A stretch of DNA of 64,000 bases from Paraglaciecola sp. T6c (GTDB lineage: Bacteria > Pseudomonadota > Gammaproteobacteria > Enterobacterales > Alteromonadaceae), in NCBI RefSeq assembly GCF_000014225.1, contig NC_008228.1, positions 2,914,001 to 2,978,000 on the forward strand, in the 5' to 3' direction. Position numbers and translations under genes: made by a program. The notes beneath the pieces are model-generated. The model ran no database searches. It saw nothing but the letters and a program-made list of their open reading frames with translations, and was not told the DNA's origin. Positions 1 through 9,261 of the stretch are shown here, piece after piece. The stretch's first letter is position 1; each line of letters starts with the position of its first letter.

Positions 1-469
1 GGTATAAGTCTAACCACATCAGCGTCACGGTTAATGCGACTTGCTTCAAACGATCGTCACGCAGAAAAGGTTGAACAGCAGCAAGTTGTTGGTAACGCTG
101 GCGGCTAATACGGCGACTTTGACCACGGGTGAACGATTGCTTCACCCCCACCTTAAACTGGGTCATGGGCTCTTGATCTAGCGCAAAGCCGTCGCTAGGG
201 ACGTTCAATAAACCAAATGACAGTTCAGGATTAGGTAAAGAATCACTGGCCAGCCCTTGAGCACGCAACGCGTATTCTTTTTGTTGGCTACCGTCTAACC
301 ATGGGTCTTGCTGCTGGGCTTGTAAAATGGCTTGGGATAAAGACATTCCCCAACTCATTGATGATGCAAATACTAGGGGTAACAGCAAGCAAGCTGTAAG
401 CAGCACTTTGTTTTTGACTTGACCCAATACCTTGATACGTAGAGGGTGCACTAAAATAGTCAACGTCAT
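1..469 (-). CDS. TolC-family outer-membrane efflux protein, N-terminal part (cut by window edge)
   Basis: The reverse strand reads open from an ATG at 467-469 to the window edge, giving about 156 residues. They begin with a basic, hydrophobic signal-like stretch, followed by a region with the heavy-metal efflux (CzcC/CusC) outer-membrane factor pattern: an 'LPNPELSFGL' motif and then 'QSFTRGQSRRI'. Proteins of this family form the trimeric outer-membrane channel of tripartite efflux pumps. The gene reads away from the small metal-residue-rich gene at 684-1127, which fits a metal efflux operon running off the left edge. No strong ribosome binding site precedes the ATG, so the true start may be a few codons inside. 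The specific substrate is an inference. Confidence 0.75.
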   Translation of the reverse strand, partial: MTLTILVHPLRIKVLGQVKNKVLLTACLLLPLVFASSMSWGMSLSQAILQAQQQDPWLDGSQQKEYALRAQGLASDSLPNPELSFGLLNVPSDGFALDQEPMTQFKVGVKQSFTRGQSRRISRQRYQQLAAVQPFLRDDRLKQVALTVTLMWLDLY

Positions 470-683
470 GATGTGTCTCGACAAACATTTTTAAGCGATG
501 CGATCTGAGCGCTTTATTCTGAGCGTTATATTCTGCGCTCTTTACACGGTAAGAGGTGCATAGCACAGGGCGCATAGTCAGTTTCACATCGCTTGCGTTA
601 TTTCGAAGAGAAAGAGTGAGTCATTCACCTCGCTTTCTCGATTAAAACAATATTTGGGCAAATTTAAGCCCAATTAGATTGTG

Positions 684-1127
684 TTAACCGCTTATGGGAG
701 GGCGTTTTGCTCTAGATTGGAAGGGGTTCGCGGTAGAGAACAAAACACTGATGATTTTGTCGTCTGAGCGAAAGAAAATCATATCAGTAGTAGAGGCAAT
801 TATCACCCCTGCACCGCAAGCACTTTCGGGACAATGGCAAGAATCGGCAGTGTCTTCGTCGCAGCACGCCATTTGCATATCACTGGCCTGAGCCTGGTGG
901 TCGCTGGCGATACCTGACTTAGCGAGCGTGTGCGACGCCTGCATCAAACACGGCGCATCGTCATCACTTTGGGCGGTATTTAGCGTTTGATTTTGAGTAT
1001 GCGAGCGCGGCATGGAAGCATCATCAGCGCCCATTTGCATGCTGATACATGTCATTCCATTCACCCCAAAAGATTGCATGGCAAGCAGCAATACGATCAA
1101 CAGGTAAGATGTAAATTTATGACTCAT
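684..1127 (-). CDS. small exported Cys/Met/His-rich protein, probable metal-efflux accessory
   Basis: This encodes about 147 residues, taking the inner ATG at 1127 because it is followed directly by 'MSHKFTSYLLIVLLLAMQSF', a normal signal peptide or membrane anchor; the upstream 17 codons look non-coding. The mature part has many Cys, Met and His residues (for example 'CISMQMG', 'MQMACCDEDTADSCHC'), as expected for a periplasmic copper or heavy-metal binding protein. It lies directly upstream of and co-directional with a CzcC/CusC-like channel gene, a position where such small proteins often occur. I do not recognise a named family with certainty; DUF2946-type proteins are the closest memory. 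Function inferred from composition and context. Confidence 0.6.
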   Translation of the reverse strand: MSHKFTSYLLIVLLLAMQSFGVNGMTCISMQMGADDASMPRSHTQNQTLNTAQSDDDAPCLMQASHTLAKSGIASDHQAQASDMQMACCDEDTADSCHCPESACGAGVIIASTTDMIFFRSDDKIISVLFSTANPFQSRAKRPPISG

Positions 1128-1386
1128 GAAATGCAAATACTCATCTTGTGCACTAAAAATTCGGCGTCGATATGCCAAGTAACCTTAGTTTATCCTTTAA
1201 TTACGGTAACTTGCACGACAAATTTGCAGGCGTATTGTTAATTGTTGTGTTGGCGCTTATTAATTCGTCAGCACCATAGCGACAACAAATTGTCGGCGCA
1301 TTAAGCTTGCTACGCGCCGTCATATTCAATACCGCCGCGTTTAGCGCTGCTGTATTACAGTCTATTGCTTTTGACTCTGTCGCTTT

Positions 1387-1503
1387 CTACTCTTCACCTC
1401 TCGGCTCAACTGCTCTAGGCAGTGACGGCAATACCCTACGTGCCAAAGCCACCCAAAACGGACTGGCAAATAAACTCAGGGCTATCACTGCCACGGTCAC
1501 ATG
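1387..1503 (-). other. in-frame C-terminal continuation of the Kef-type antiporter beyond a TAA stop
   Basis: Directly after the TAA at 1504-1506, the same reverse-strand frame encodes 38 more residues, beginning 'HVTVAVIALSLFASPFWVAL' and then 'ARRVLPSL', before a TAG at 1387-1389. This hydrophobic segment plus basic tail is what normally ends proteins of this family, so the reading frame was intact until recently. A single base change (TAA from TAT or TAC) would restore one protein of 397 residues. Confidence 0.75.
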
Positions 1504-2580
1504 TTAACCATAATCACTGATAAGCTTTGATTGGCGGCCAAGCGTAGCCAATATAAAGCTGAACTCCCCAACTTGAGCAAGCATCGCCGCAGCATAAAGG
1601 CTTTTTGTCCAACTGACGTGCAATAAGCGCAGTGTGAAAGTCGCTATCAAGGTATTACCCACCAGCACCATGAGCAGCAATGAGATTAATAAGGTGCTGT
1701 TTTGCACGATAAACTGCACGTTTAGCAACATGCCGATAGACATAAAAAATAACGCAATAAACACCACATGAAAGGCTTGTAAGCTGCTTCTGATCCACAT
1801 CGAATCTTTCATTTTCGCCACCAGCATGCCGCCAACAAAGGCACCTAGTGCAGTCGATAAATGCATCAACCCAGACAACAAGGCTAAGCCAAAACAACAT
1901 AAAAGCGCGCCAAAAACTTGAAGTTCGTGGTTCACCTTAAGCTTATTCAACCACGTGAATTCAATGTATTCTTGATTCAGCAACCAACGTACTAGTAACA
2001 ACACACCTATGCCCGCCCCAACCTGCATGGCGATCACATCGGACTGCACCCCGGTTTCATCCATCATGCCAATCACAATGACCATGGGGATCACAGCCAA
2101 ATCTTGCACCAGTAACACGCCTAACACATGCTGACCTTGCTCACTATGCAACTCGTTGCTGTCTTGCATCAATTTAAGCACCACAGCCGTACTACTCAAA
2201 CTCAGCACAAAGCCCAATAACACGATACGCTGCAGCGACCAATCAAGCAGACTACCGACCAAGTATACGCATGCCACACACAGAACAATTTGTAATCCTG
2301 TGCTGCCAATAGACACCCGCCAACTACGCCGTAACTTATCAGGGCTCACCTCCATACCGATGAAAAAAAGCAGCAGTATGACGCCGAACGAGCCCATGGT
2401 CTCAATCACATTAATGTCGTTAATTAGGCCTAAACATTGGGGGCCAACAATCAGCCCCGTCACAATATAGGCCAAAACAAGAGGGAGCTTGAAATACCTA
2501 AAGGCAAGTGAAAGAAATAGTCCAATCAAAGTGGTTCCCACCACTGCGGGCAGAATAGGGTCAAAATGCATAGTGCTCAA
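1504..2580 (-). CDS. Kef-type (CPA2) monovalent cation:proton antiporter, prematurely stopped
   Basis: The 358 residues form a polytopic membrane protein of the KefB/CPA2 family, starting with the typical 'LPLVLAYIVTGLIVGP' segment. The family exchanges K+ or Na+ for H+ across the inner membrane. Conserved stretches include 'SSTAVVLKLM' and 'AQVGEFSFILATLG'. There is no TrkA-N (RCK) domain, as in the short members. The frame ends at TAA 1504-1506 just after 'LISDYG', but the same frame continues without interruption to 1387 and encodes the expected last membrane helix. The product is therefore about 39 residues shorter than expected. Either it is a recent nonsense mutation or a sequencing error. 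It stands alone, reading leftward. Confidence 0.85.
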   Translation of the reverse strand: MSTMHFDPILPAVVGTTLIGLFLSLAFRYFKLPLVLAYIVTGLIVGPQCLGLINDINVIETMGSFGVILLLFFIGMEVSPDKLRRSWRVSIGSTGLQIVLCVACVYLVGSLLDWSLQRIVLLGFVLSLSSTAVVLKLMQDSNELHSEQGQHVLGVLLVQDLAVIPMVIVIGMMDETGVQSDVIAMQVGAGIGVLLLVRWLLNQEYIEFTWLNKLKVNHELQVFGALLCCFGLALLSGLMHLSTALGAFVGGMLVAKMKDSMWIRSSLQAFHVVFIALFFMSIGMLLNVQFIVQNSTLLISLLLMVLVGNTLIATFTLRLLHVSWTKSLYAAAMLAQVGEFSFILATLGRQSKLISDYG

Positions 2581-3251
2581 TTTACAAGTTTTTTCATCTA
2601 CTAAAAAGACAGCGGCTAGGCCAAAGGTTCCCGTTTGACAAGCTTTGTCACACTTTTGAGTAGTCGCACAAACGCCGTGCTGACTGTTCGTACTTAGCAG
2701 TGTTAGCGCTATCCGATAGGCAGCTATGTGGTGTAAATCGACAAGGTTGCATCTTGTTTTGTTGGTAGGCTGCTCAGAGACAGCCTCAGGGCTTTGATAA
2801 TTGATGTACTTTATCGACGCATTTTTTTGACTTACTTTATTGGCGTACGCTATTGGAACACTCTATTGGCGCACTCTATTGGCGCACTCTATTGGCACTC
2901 TTTGTTCGGCGCACTTCGTTGAATGAAGTATGAAAAATGTTCCCTATCAGGTGTCGTTGGTACTCAAAGACAACCAAAGAGACCAAAGCTTTTGCACATC
3001 ATTTGGTGCTGTCATTGGCTGGAAACCTTTATTCTAGGACGCTAAGCCCCAAATGCTAAATCCGGTATTTTCCTTGCTACTTTGAATCTAGAAGTGAGTT
3101 GCTGCTGTTGACGTTAGCACCCCATAAATAGAATTACAGAAAACTAAACGTCTGAAAGACAGACGATTGCGGATTGCGGATAAAAAATCAAAAATCGAAA
3201 CTCGCGCATCATAAATACGACAAAGAATGCAAAAAGTAAACGGGAGGCAAA
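2581..3251. other. gene-free stretch with a short tandem repeat
   Basis: No coding sequence is convincing in these 671 bases. The only structure I see is the run of 13-base repeats listed separately. The segment before 3252 must hold the promoter of the zinc-finger gene, whose ribosome binding site is 'GGGAGG' at about 3241-3246. Confidence 0.5.
2836..2900. repeat. tandem array of a 13-base unit (CTCTATTGGCGCA)
   Basis: Two exact units lie at 2861-2873 and 2874-2886, with a shortened third at 2887-2897. Two degenerate units upstream, from about 2836, keep the core TATTGG. The array lies in the gene-free stretch upstream of the DksA/TraR-type gene. It has the look of slippage-generated repeats; no protein or RNA role is apparent. 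Confidence 0.75.
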
Positions 3252-3518
3252 ATGGCTGGTGGTTGGGCAAAAGACGGTGCAGTACAAGACCAGATAGACG
3301 CGAGCGTTGAAGAAGCGGTAGCCCGCGCGAAAAGTCAGATGTTGAAAGGCGAAAGTGCTGAATTCTGTGAAGAATGTGATGAACCTATTCCTGAGCGCAG
3401 ACGCGTCGCATTACCCGGGGTTCAGTTGTGTATCAATTGCCAAACAGAGATAGAAAAGCACGCAAGTGTTACCTCCTCTATTAATCGCCGCGGTAGTAAA
3501 GACAGCCAATTAAGATGA
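3252..3518 (+). CDS. DksA/TraR family C4-type zinc-finger protein (YbiI-like)
   Basis: An 88-residue protein with two cysteine pairs, 'CEEC' at 39-42 and 'CINC' at 60-63, the C4 zinc finger of the DksA/TraR family. The linker 'IPERRRVALPG' between the pairs is characteristic. It is much shorter than DksA (about 150 residues) and lacks most of the coiled coil, so it matches the short YbiI/TraR-like members. Full-length relatives enter the secondary channel of RNA polymerase; whether this small form does so is not known from sequence. A good 'GGGAGG' ribosome binding site lies just before the start. It stands alone between gene-free stretches. Confidence 0.88.
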   Translation: MAGGWAKDGAVQDQIDASVEEAVARAKSQMLKGESAEFCEECDEPIPERRRVALPGVQLCINCQTEIEKHASVTSSINRRGSKDSQLR

Positions 3519-3655
3519 TCCGCATCGCTCCCCTTCATAGCTTTGCTGCCTGACATCGAATTGACGATTGGCTTATCAAGCTCGCCACCTGAAGTCACAG
3601 TGCTTGACTCTAAGGTTTGATATATATGGTCTTTAAAGCTATCCAAGCCAACTGG

Positions 3656-3735
3656 TGTAAACCAAATTGGTTAAACTGAATAATGTAAACCGAATTGCTT
3701 AAAGCGGATGATTTACACCGAATAAGCAAAACAAA
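3656..3735. repeat. imperfect 28-base tandem repeat with an internal palindrome
   Basis: Two adjacent 28-base copies start at about 3656 and 3684 (TGTAAACC-A/G-AATTG-G/C-TTAAA core), and a third fragment follows. The first copy contains the 13-base palindrome AACCAAATTGGTT at 3660-3672. The repeats lie in the 540-base gene-free gap between the zinc-finger gene and the LprI-like gene. No known element is recognised. Confidence 0.55.
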
Positions 3736-3820
3736 CGTGTTTAAGCCAGAGAAACCAAACACAGCTCTTATAGCCACGTAAGGCTAATCCCCCAGTCTAC
3801 ATCATATGGCAGCATGGGCG

Positions 3821-3985
3821 TTTTCATCCCTTGCCATTTTAACGTCAATTTTTACTGCTAGCATGGCTGCTGGTAAAATGGCTGTCCTAATGAACATGGT
3901 TTTTTATCCCTTGCCATTTTAACGTCAATTTTTACTGGTAGCATGGCTGCTGGTAAGATGGCTGTCCTAATGAACATCGTTTTTT
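3821..3985. repeat. 80-base tandem duplication with a conserved hairpin
   Basis: Two copies with a period of exactly 80 bases occupy 3821-3900 and 3901-3980, with a few matching bases beyond. They differ at only a few positions. Each copy can pair GCCATTTTA near its start with TAAAATGGC about 40 bases later. In the second copy one difference lies in the stem (TAAGATGGC), and a G-U pair keeps the pairing. The element lies upstream of the LprI-like gene at 4061. It may be a duplicated small RNA or regulatory leader; no known family is recognised. Confidence 0.8.
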
Positions 3986-4060
3986 ATCGCGACATATCGC
4001 ATGTGAAATACAGCTTGTTGAAAATAGCGCGCGAAATACAGGGCGTAATAAGGTCAATAC

Positions 4061-4672
4061 ATGAATAACAAAAATGGCTTAAGCCAGCTGCAAGAGTCCA
4101 CTTTCAGCAAAATATTTACACTACTCACTTTGAAATTAGGCTGCGCAACAATCCTGGCAATGATGGCCAGCAATGCGTTTTCAGCTAGTTTTAATTGCCA
4201 AAATGCGGCCCAAACTGACGAAAAAATAGTGTGCGGAAGTGTAGAGTTGTCAACGTTAGATGAACAACTTAGCAAGCGGTACAAAGTCGCCATCGCTAAC
4301 AATCAAGCTCAGCCGGCAAAGAAACTTGAAATTCAGCGCAGCCAAACCCAGTGGCTTTCACAACGTAAAGCGTGTCATTTCAGTTTTGATTGTATAAAGC
4401 GAGTTTACCGAAAAAGGATCAGTTCACTCATCGCATTGTCTCGCACCGAGAGTGCTTTTTCTTGGGGGGGTAACTATCGCCTAACACCAAGTACCAGCGC
4501 AACGCGTTTAGGCTCAGCAAGAGAGCGACAACCTATCAAAGTGCTATCACAAACTGATGTCATGCTTAATGGCTACCCTTGGTTTCAAATTGAAATCGAC
4601 GGGCAAAAAGCCTATCAATGGGGCGGGATCATCTGCGACCCCCACTTCCCAAATACAACCTTTTGTGAATAA
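4061..4672 (+). CDS. exported LprI-like (DUF1311) protein
   Basis: 203 residues. A hydrophobic export signal covers about residues 20-42 (ending 'SNAFSA'). It is followed by an LprI/DUF1311 domain: 'FNCQNAAQTDEKIVCG', then a 'LDEQLSKRYK' helix, 'QTQWLSQRKAC' and a further Cys pair. This domain was named after a mycobacterial lysozyme inhibitor lipoprotein and is common in Gram-negative periplasmic proteins of unknown role. The C-terminal 70 residues look like a small beta domain of SH3 type ('IKVLSQTDVMLNGYPWFQIEI'-like pattern). The domain call is firm, but lysozyme inhibition is not shown. It stands alone, downstream of the 80-base duplication. Confidence 0.75.
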   Translation: MNNKNGLSQLQESTFSKIFTLLTLKLGCATILAMMASNAFSASFNCQNAAQTDEKIVCGSVELSTLDEQLSKRYKVAIANNQAQPAKKLEIQRSQTQWLSQRKACHFSFDCIKRVYRKRISSLIALSRTESAFSWGGNYRLTPSTSATRLGSARERQPIKVLSQTDVMLNGYPWFQIEIDGQKAYQWGGIICDPHFPNTTFCE

Positions 4673-4742
4673 GCTGGTTTTCTTACCGCATCACAATTAG
4701 AGGCCTATAACAATAAAGCGCATACTGATTTTAGCCATTAAA

Positions 4743-5663
4743 TTATTGTTCTGCTTCAAACGGCGGTCTTGGCCGCTCATCCACCGTCAGTTTAAACACA
4801 TCAGGGCGCGAGTAATGCCCAGCAGGGTCTAAATCGTAACGCGCCTTAATAATGTCATCTAAGTCGATTTCAGCGCTGATCAAGCCTTCTTCGTTATACA
4901 ATGGCCCAGCGAGTATTTCGCCCATTGGCGATACGATCATACTGCCACCACGAATTAATGGCTTGTCCGCTGGCCATGCATGATCGAGCATTTCGCCCGG
5001 TTTAGGTGGCCCTTGATATTGGCAGGCGCTGACCAGAAAATTTCGTCCTTCGTAGGCAATGTGGCGCATACTTGCCTGCCAAATATCTCGGTCGTCCACG
5101 GTAGGTGCGCACCAAATATCCATACCCTTGGCGTACATAGTGCTGCGAAGCAATGGCATGTAGTTTTCCCAGCAAATGGCAGCCCCCACACGCCCTGCCG
5201 AGGTATCCACAATAGGGATCGTCGAGCCGTCGCCCTGGCCCCATATTAGACGCTCGCTAGCGGTTGGCATGAGTTTTCGATGCTTATGCACCTCCCCCGC
5301 TTGAGTGATAAATAACGCGGTGCAATATAAAGTACTGCCGCCCCGTTCAATAATGCCAATCACCACAGCAGTATTACATTCACGCGCTAATTCGATTAAG
5401 GCTTGCACCTCAGGGCCATCTATTTCAACCGCTTGCTTAAAATAAGCCATGTACTGTTCACGCCCTTGTTCGGTGCGATAGCCCACACGTGTGCCAAAAT
5501 CAGAGCCTTTTGGGTACCCCCCTAAAAGGGCTTCAGGCATCACCAATACATCACACTGGCTATTAATAATGGCGTCTTTAAAGCCCAATATCCGCTTTAG
5601 TGTGTCGCTCGTGCCTAAGTCAGATGAGCCAAGTTGTAATGCTGCAATCGTTTTAGTGTTCAT
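4743..5663 (-). CDS. nitrilase family carbon-nitrogen hydrolase
   Basis: 306 residues from the ATG at 5663, chosen because the family fold begins at 'MNTKTIAALQLG' and the 23 codons before it match nothing. The catalytic triad is complete: Glu44 in 'MPEALLGGYPKG', Lys130 in 'HRKLMPTASERL' and Cys164 in 'AAICWENYMPLL'. The 'CWENYMPLL' context and the length of about 300 residues are those of true nitrilases (nitrile to carboxylic acid plus ammonia) rather than amidases or N-carbamoylases. The protein is cytoplasmic. It is divergent from the FadH-type gene at 5822 with a 158-base shared promoter region. The natural substrate cannot be read from sequence. Confidence 0.88.
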   Translation of the reverse strand: MNTKTIAALQLGSSDLGTSDTLKRILGFKDAIINSQCDVLVMPEALLGGYPKGSDFGTRVGYRTEQGREQYMAYFKQAVEIDGPEVQALIELARECNTAVVIGIIERGGSTLYCTALFITQAGEVHKHRKLMPTASERLIWGQGDGSTIPIVDTSAGRVGAAICWENYMPLLRSTMYAKGMDIWCAPTVDDRDIWQASMRHIAYEGRNFLVSACQYQGPPKPGEMLDHAWPADKPLIRGGSMIVSPMGEILAGPLYNEEGLISAEIDLDDIIKARYDLDPAGHYSRPDVFKLTVDERPRPPFEAEQ

Positions 5664-5809
5664 TAATATGTGTGCTTCCCAATATTCCCAAGTCGTAACG
5701 TGAATGTGCCGCATTTTTCGACGTGCTGTCAATATGCCTATTCATGCTTAGCAGTTATTCCCTCACTTGCACTGGTGTGCTGTGGGCCTTACTCTTAGAT
5801 AAAAAATAA

Positions 5810-7900
<2,091 letters not shown>

Positions 7901-7941
7901 CGCCTTTAGCACACGCTAGTACTCTTAGAAATGGCAATAAA

Positions 7942-7977
7942 AAAACCGCTAAGGGATGAGCCATAGCGGTTTTGTTT
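7942..7977. terminator. bidirectional intrinsic terminator between fadH and the DUF2608 gene
   Basis: AAAACCGCTA at 7942-7951 pairs with TAGCGGTTTT at 7964-7973 across a 12-base loop. T-rich sequence follows on the plus strand and an A-run precedes it, which gives a T-run on the minus strand. It therefore serves the converging genes on both sides. Confidence 0.88.
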
Positions 7978-8026
7978 TATCTTTTAGTAAACGCCTCATG
8001 GCAGTGTAAAGATGATTGATTGGCAA

Positions 8027-9004
8027 TCAATAATCGCATTGGCGCTGATTGATATGCTTTGCCCTATCAGCAAAGTGTGCACTGAGCAAATCGCTTAACG
8101 CCTCACGTGCGGCGTTGGCTTGCGCCACTTCTTCGTCGGTTACCGTCTTTGCTATACGCGTGTAGTGATAACCATAAAAATTCACACCGGCACTTTTAAG
8201 GGCATTAGCCATGTTGTCAATATTGTGCTGCTTGTCATCCACAAATACCACTGAGGAATACTCATGACCTGTGCGTGCCAGTAAATCAAGCAACATTACG
8301 CCTTTATTCATGCCTTGGACCATAAATACGCCGTCCACATAGCTCACATTTGCAGTGCGCCCACCGAGGGTATAGTCATAATGCAAGCCAACATCAGGTG
8401 AAGTTAAAGACTTATCGCTAAAGTCCAGTTGGTTACGCGCTAACTCACGCATGGTGCCCGCACGATAGGCTCCAGAGCGTGCGGTTAAAATAACCACGTC
8501 GTTGCTCACACCGTTCACCAATGTCGCCATATCAGCTTGCGTAGGTTTGTTCACCGCTATTTCAAACACCATGCCTAAGGTATCGAACAAACAATTCACT
8601 TTTTCGCTGTCTTGGGTAGCAATGACTTTACCGCTAGGACTAATGGCTCGGCCTCGTTGCCAGTCATACCATTTATCACTTCCAAAAAACTCCGTCGCGG
8701 TCAGCAGGGTGTCGTCTATATCAAATACCAGCAACGTAGATTGTGCGTCTAAGGCATTAGCCTTATTAACGGCATCTTGTAGGTCATTTGATGAGTAGAC
8801 CACATTAATGATCTGTCCGTGCTCTATGCTTGTCGCGGTAGCACTTTGCACGGTAGAGGCTTGCGTATTGCCATTACTGCTTAGGCCTGAGGCGCAGCCT
8901 CCTAAAAGCAGTGAAACGCTGAGCCCAAACATACCGGCATACATCAATGATTTACGCTGCAGGCGCGTTACATTGGCCTGATTTACACTAAGGTTTTTAA
9001 GCAT
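8027..9004 (-). CDS. DUF2608 family HAD-like lipoprotein
   Basis: 325 residues. The N-terminus has a lipoprotein signal with lipobox 'LLGGC' (Cys37), so the protein is probably anchored in the periplasm. The body has HAD-phosphatase signatures: 'VFDIDDTLLTATEFFGS' (the DxDD nucleophile motif), 'VILTARSG' and 'VVFVDDKQHNID'. DUF2608 proteins have this layout. Their substrates are not known; phosphohydrolase activity in the periplasm is an inference. An inner Met21 could be the real start, with the lipobox retained either way. The gene converges on fadH and shares its terminator. Confidence 0.82.
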   Translation of the reverse strand: MLKNLSVNQANVTRLQRKSLMYAGMFGLSVSLLLGGCASGLSSNGNTQASTVQSATATSIEHGQIINVVYSSNDLQDAVNKANALDAQSTLLVFDIDDTLLTATEFFGSDKWYDWQRGRAISPSGKVIATQDSEKVNCLFDTLGMVFEIAVNKPTQADMATLVNGVSNDVVILTARSGAYRAGTMRELARNQLDFSDKSLTSPDVGLHYDYTLGGRTANVSYVDGVFMVQGMNKGVMLLDLLARTGHEYSSVVFVDDKQHNIDNMANALKSAGVNFYGYHYTRIAKTVTDEEVAQANAAREALSDLLSAHFADRAKHINQRQCDY

Positions 9005-9199
9005 TATTATTTTATCGTTCTATGCAAAATAGGCGAAGATAATACAACACTTACCGTATATCGTGTAGCCACAATTCCGCGTTAAAGTAGTGAAACCAAC
9101 TTATTAACTCGTTATTTAACAGTATATGTGGCTAGGCTTCTGCACACCCCCTATCAAATTCACATGTTAATGAATAACAGAAAAGTTCAACTTTAATTT

Positions 9200-9221
9200 G
9201 TAAATGATAATAATTAGCATT
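9200..9221 (+). promoter_or_regulatory. Fur box upstream of the TonB receptor gene
   Basis: The 19 bases from 9200 match the GATAATGATAATCATTATC Fur consensus at 15 positions, including a perfect central GATAAT. The box lies 40 bases before the preferred receptor start, a normal place for iron repression. A Fur regulator is not in the window, so the call rests on the site alone. Confidence 0.75.
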
Positions 9222-9261
9222 AACATCCATGCACTTTTTCATGACCCTAAATGGATATTCA

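Noticed and set aside
600-645. Dyad GAGAAAG...CTTTCTC between the small metal-residue-rich gene and the TolC-like gene
   Set aside because: The arms are interrupted and no T-run follows; too weak to call a terminator or operator.
1307-1507. 66-codon plus-strand open frame
   Set aside because: It is the shadow of the minus-strand antiporter continuation; its composition is low-complexity and no ribosome binding site precedes it.
3821-3985. Possible CRISPR array
   Set aside because: Only two directly joined copies, with no spacers between identical short repeats.
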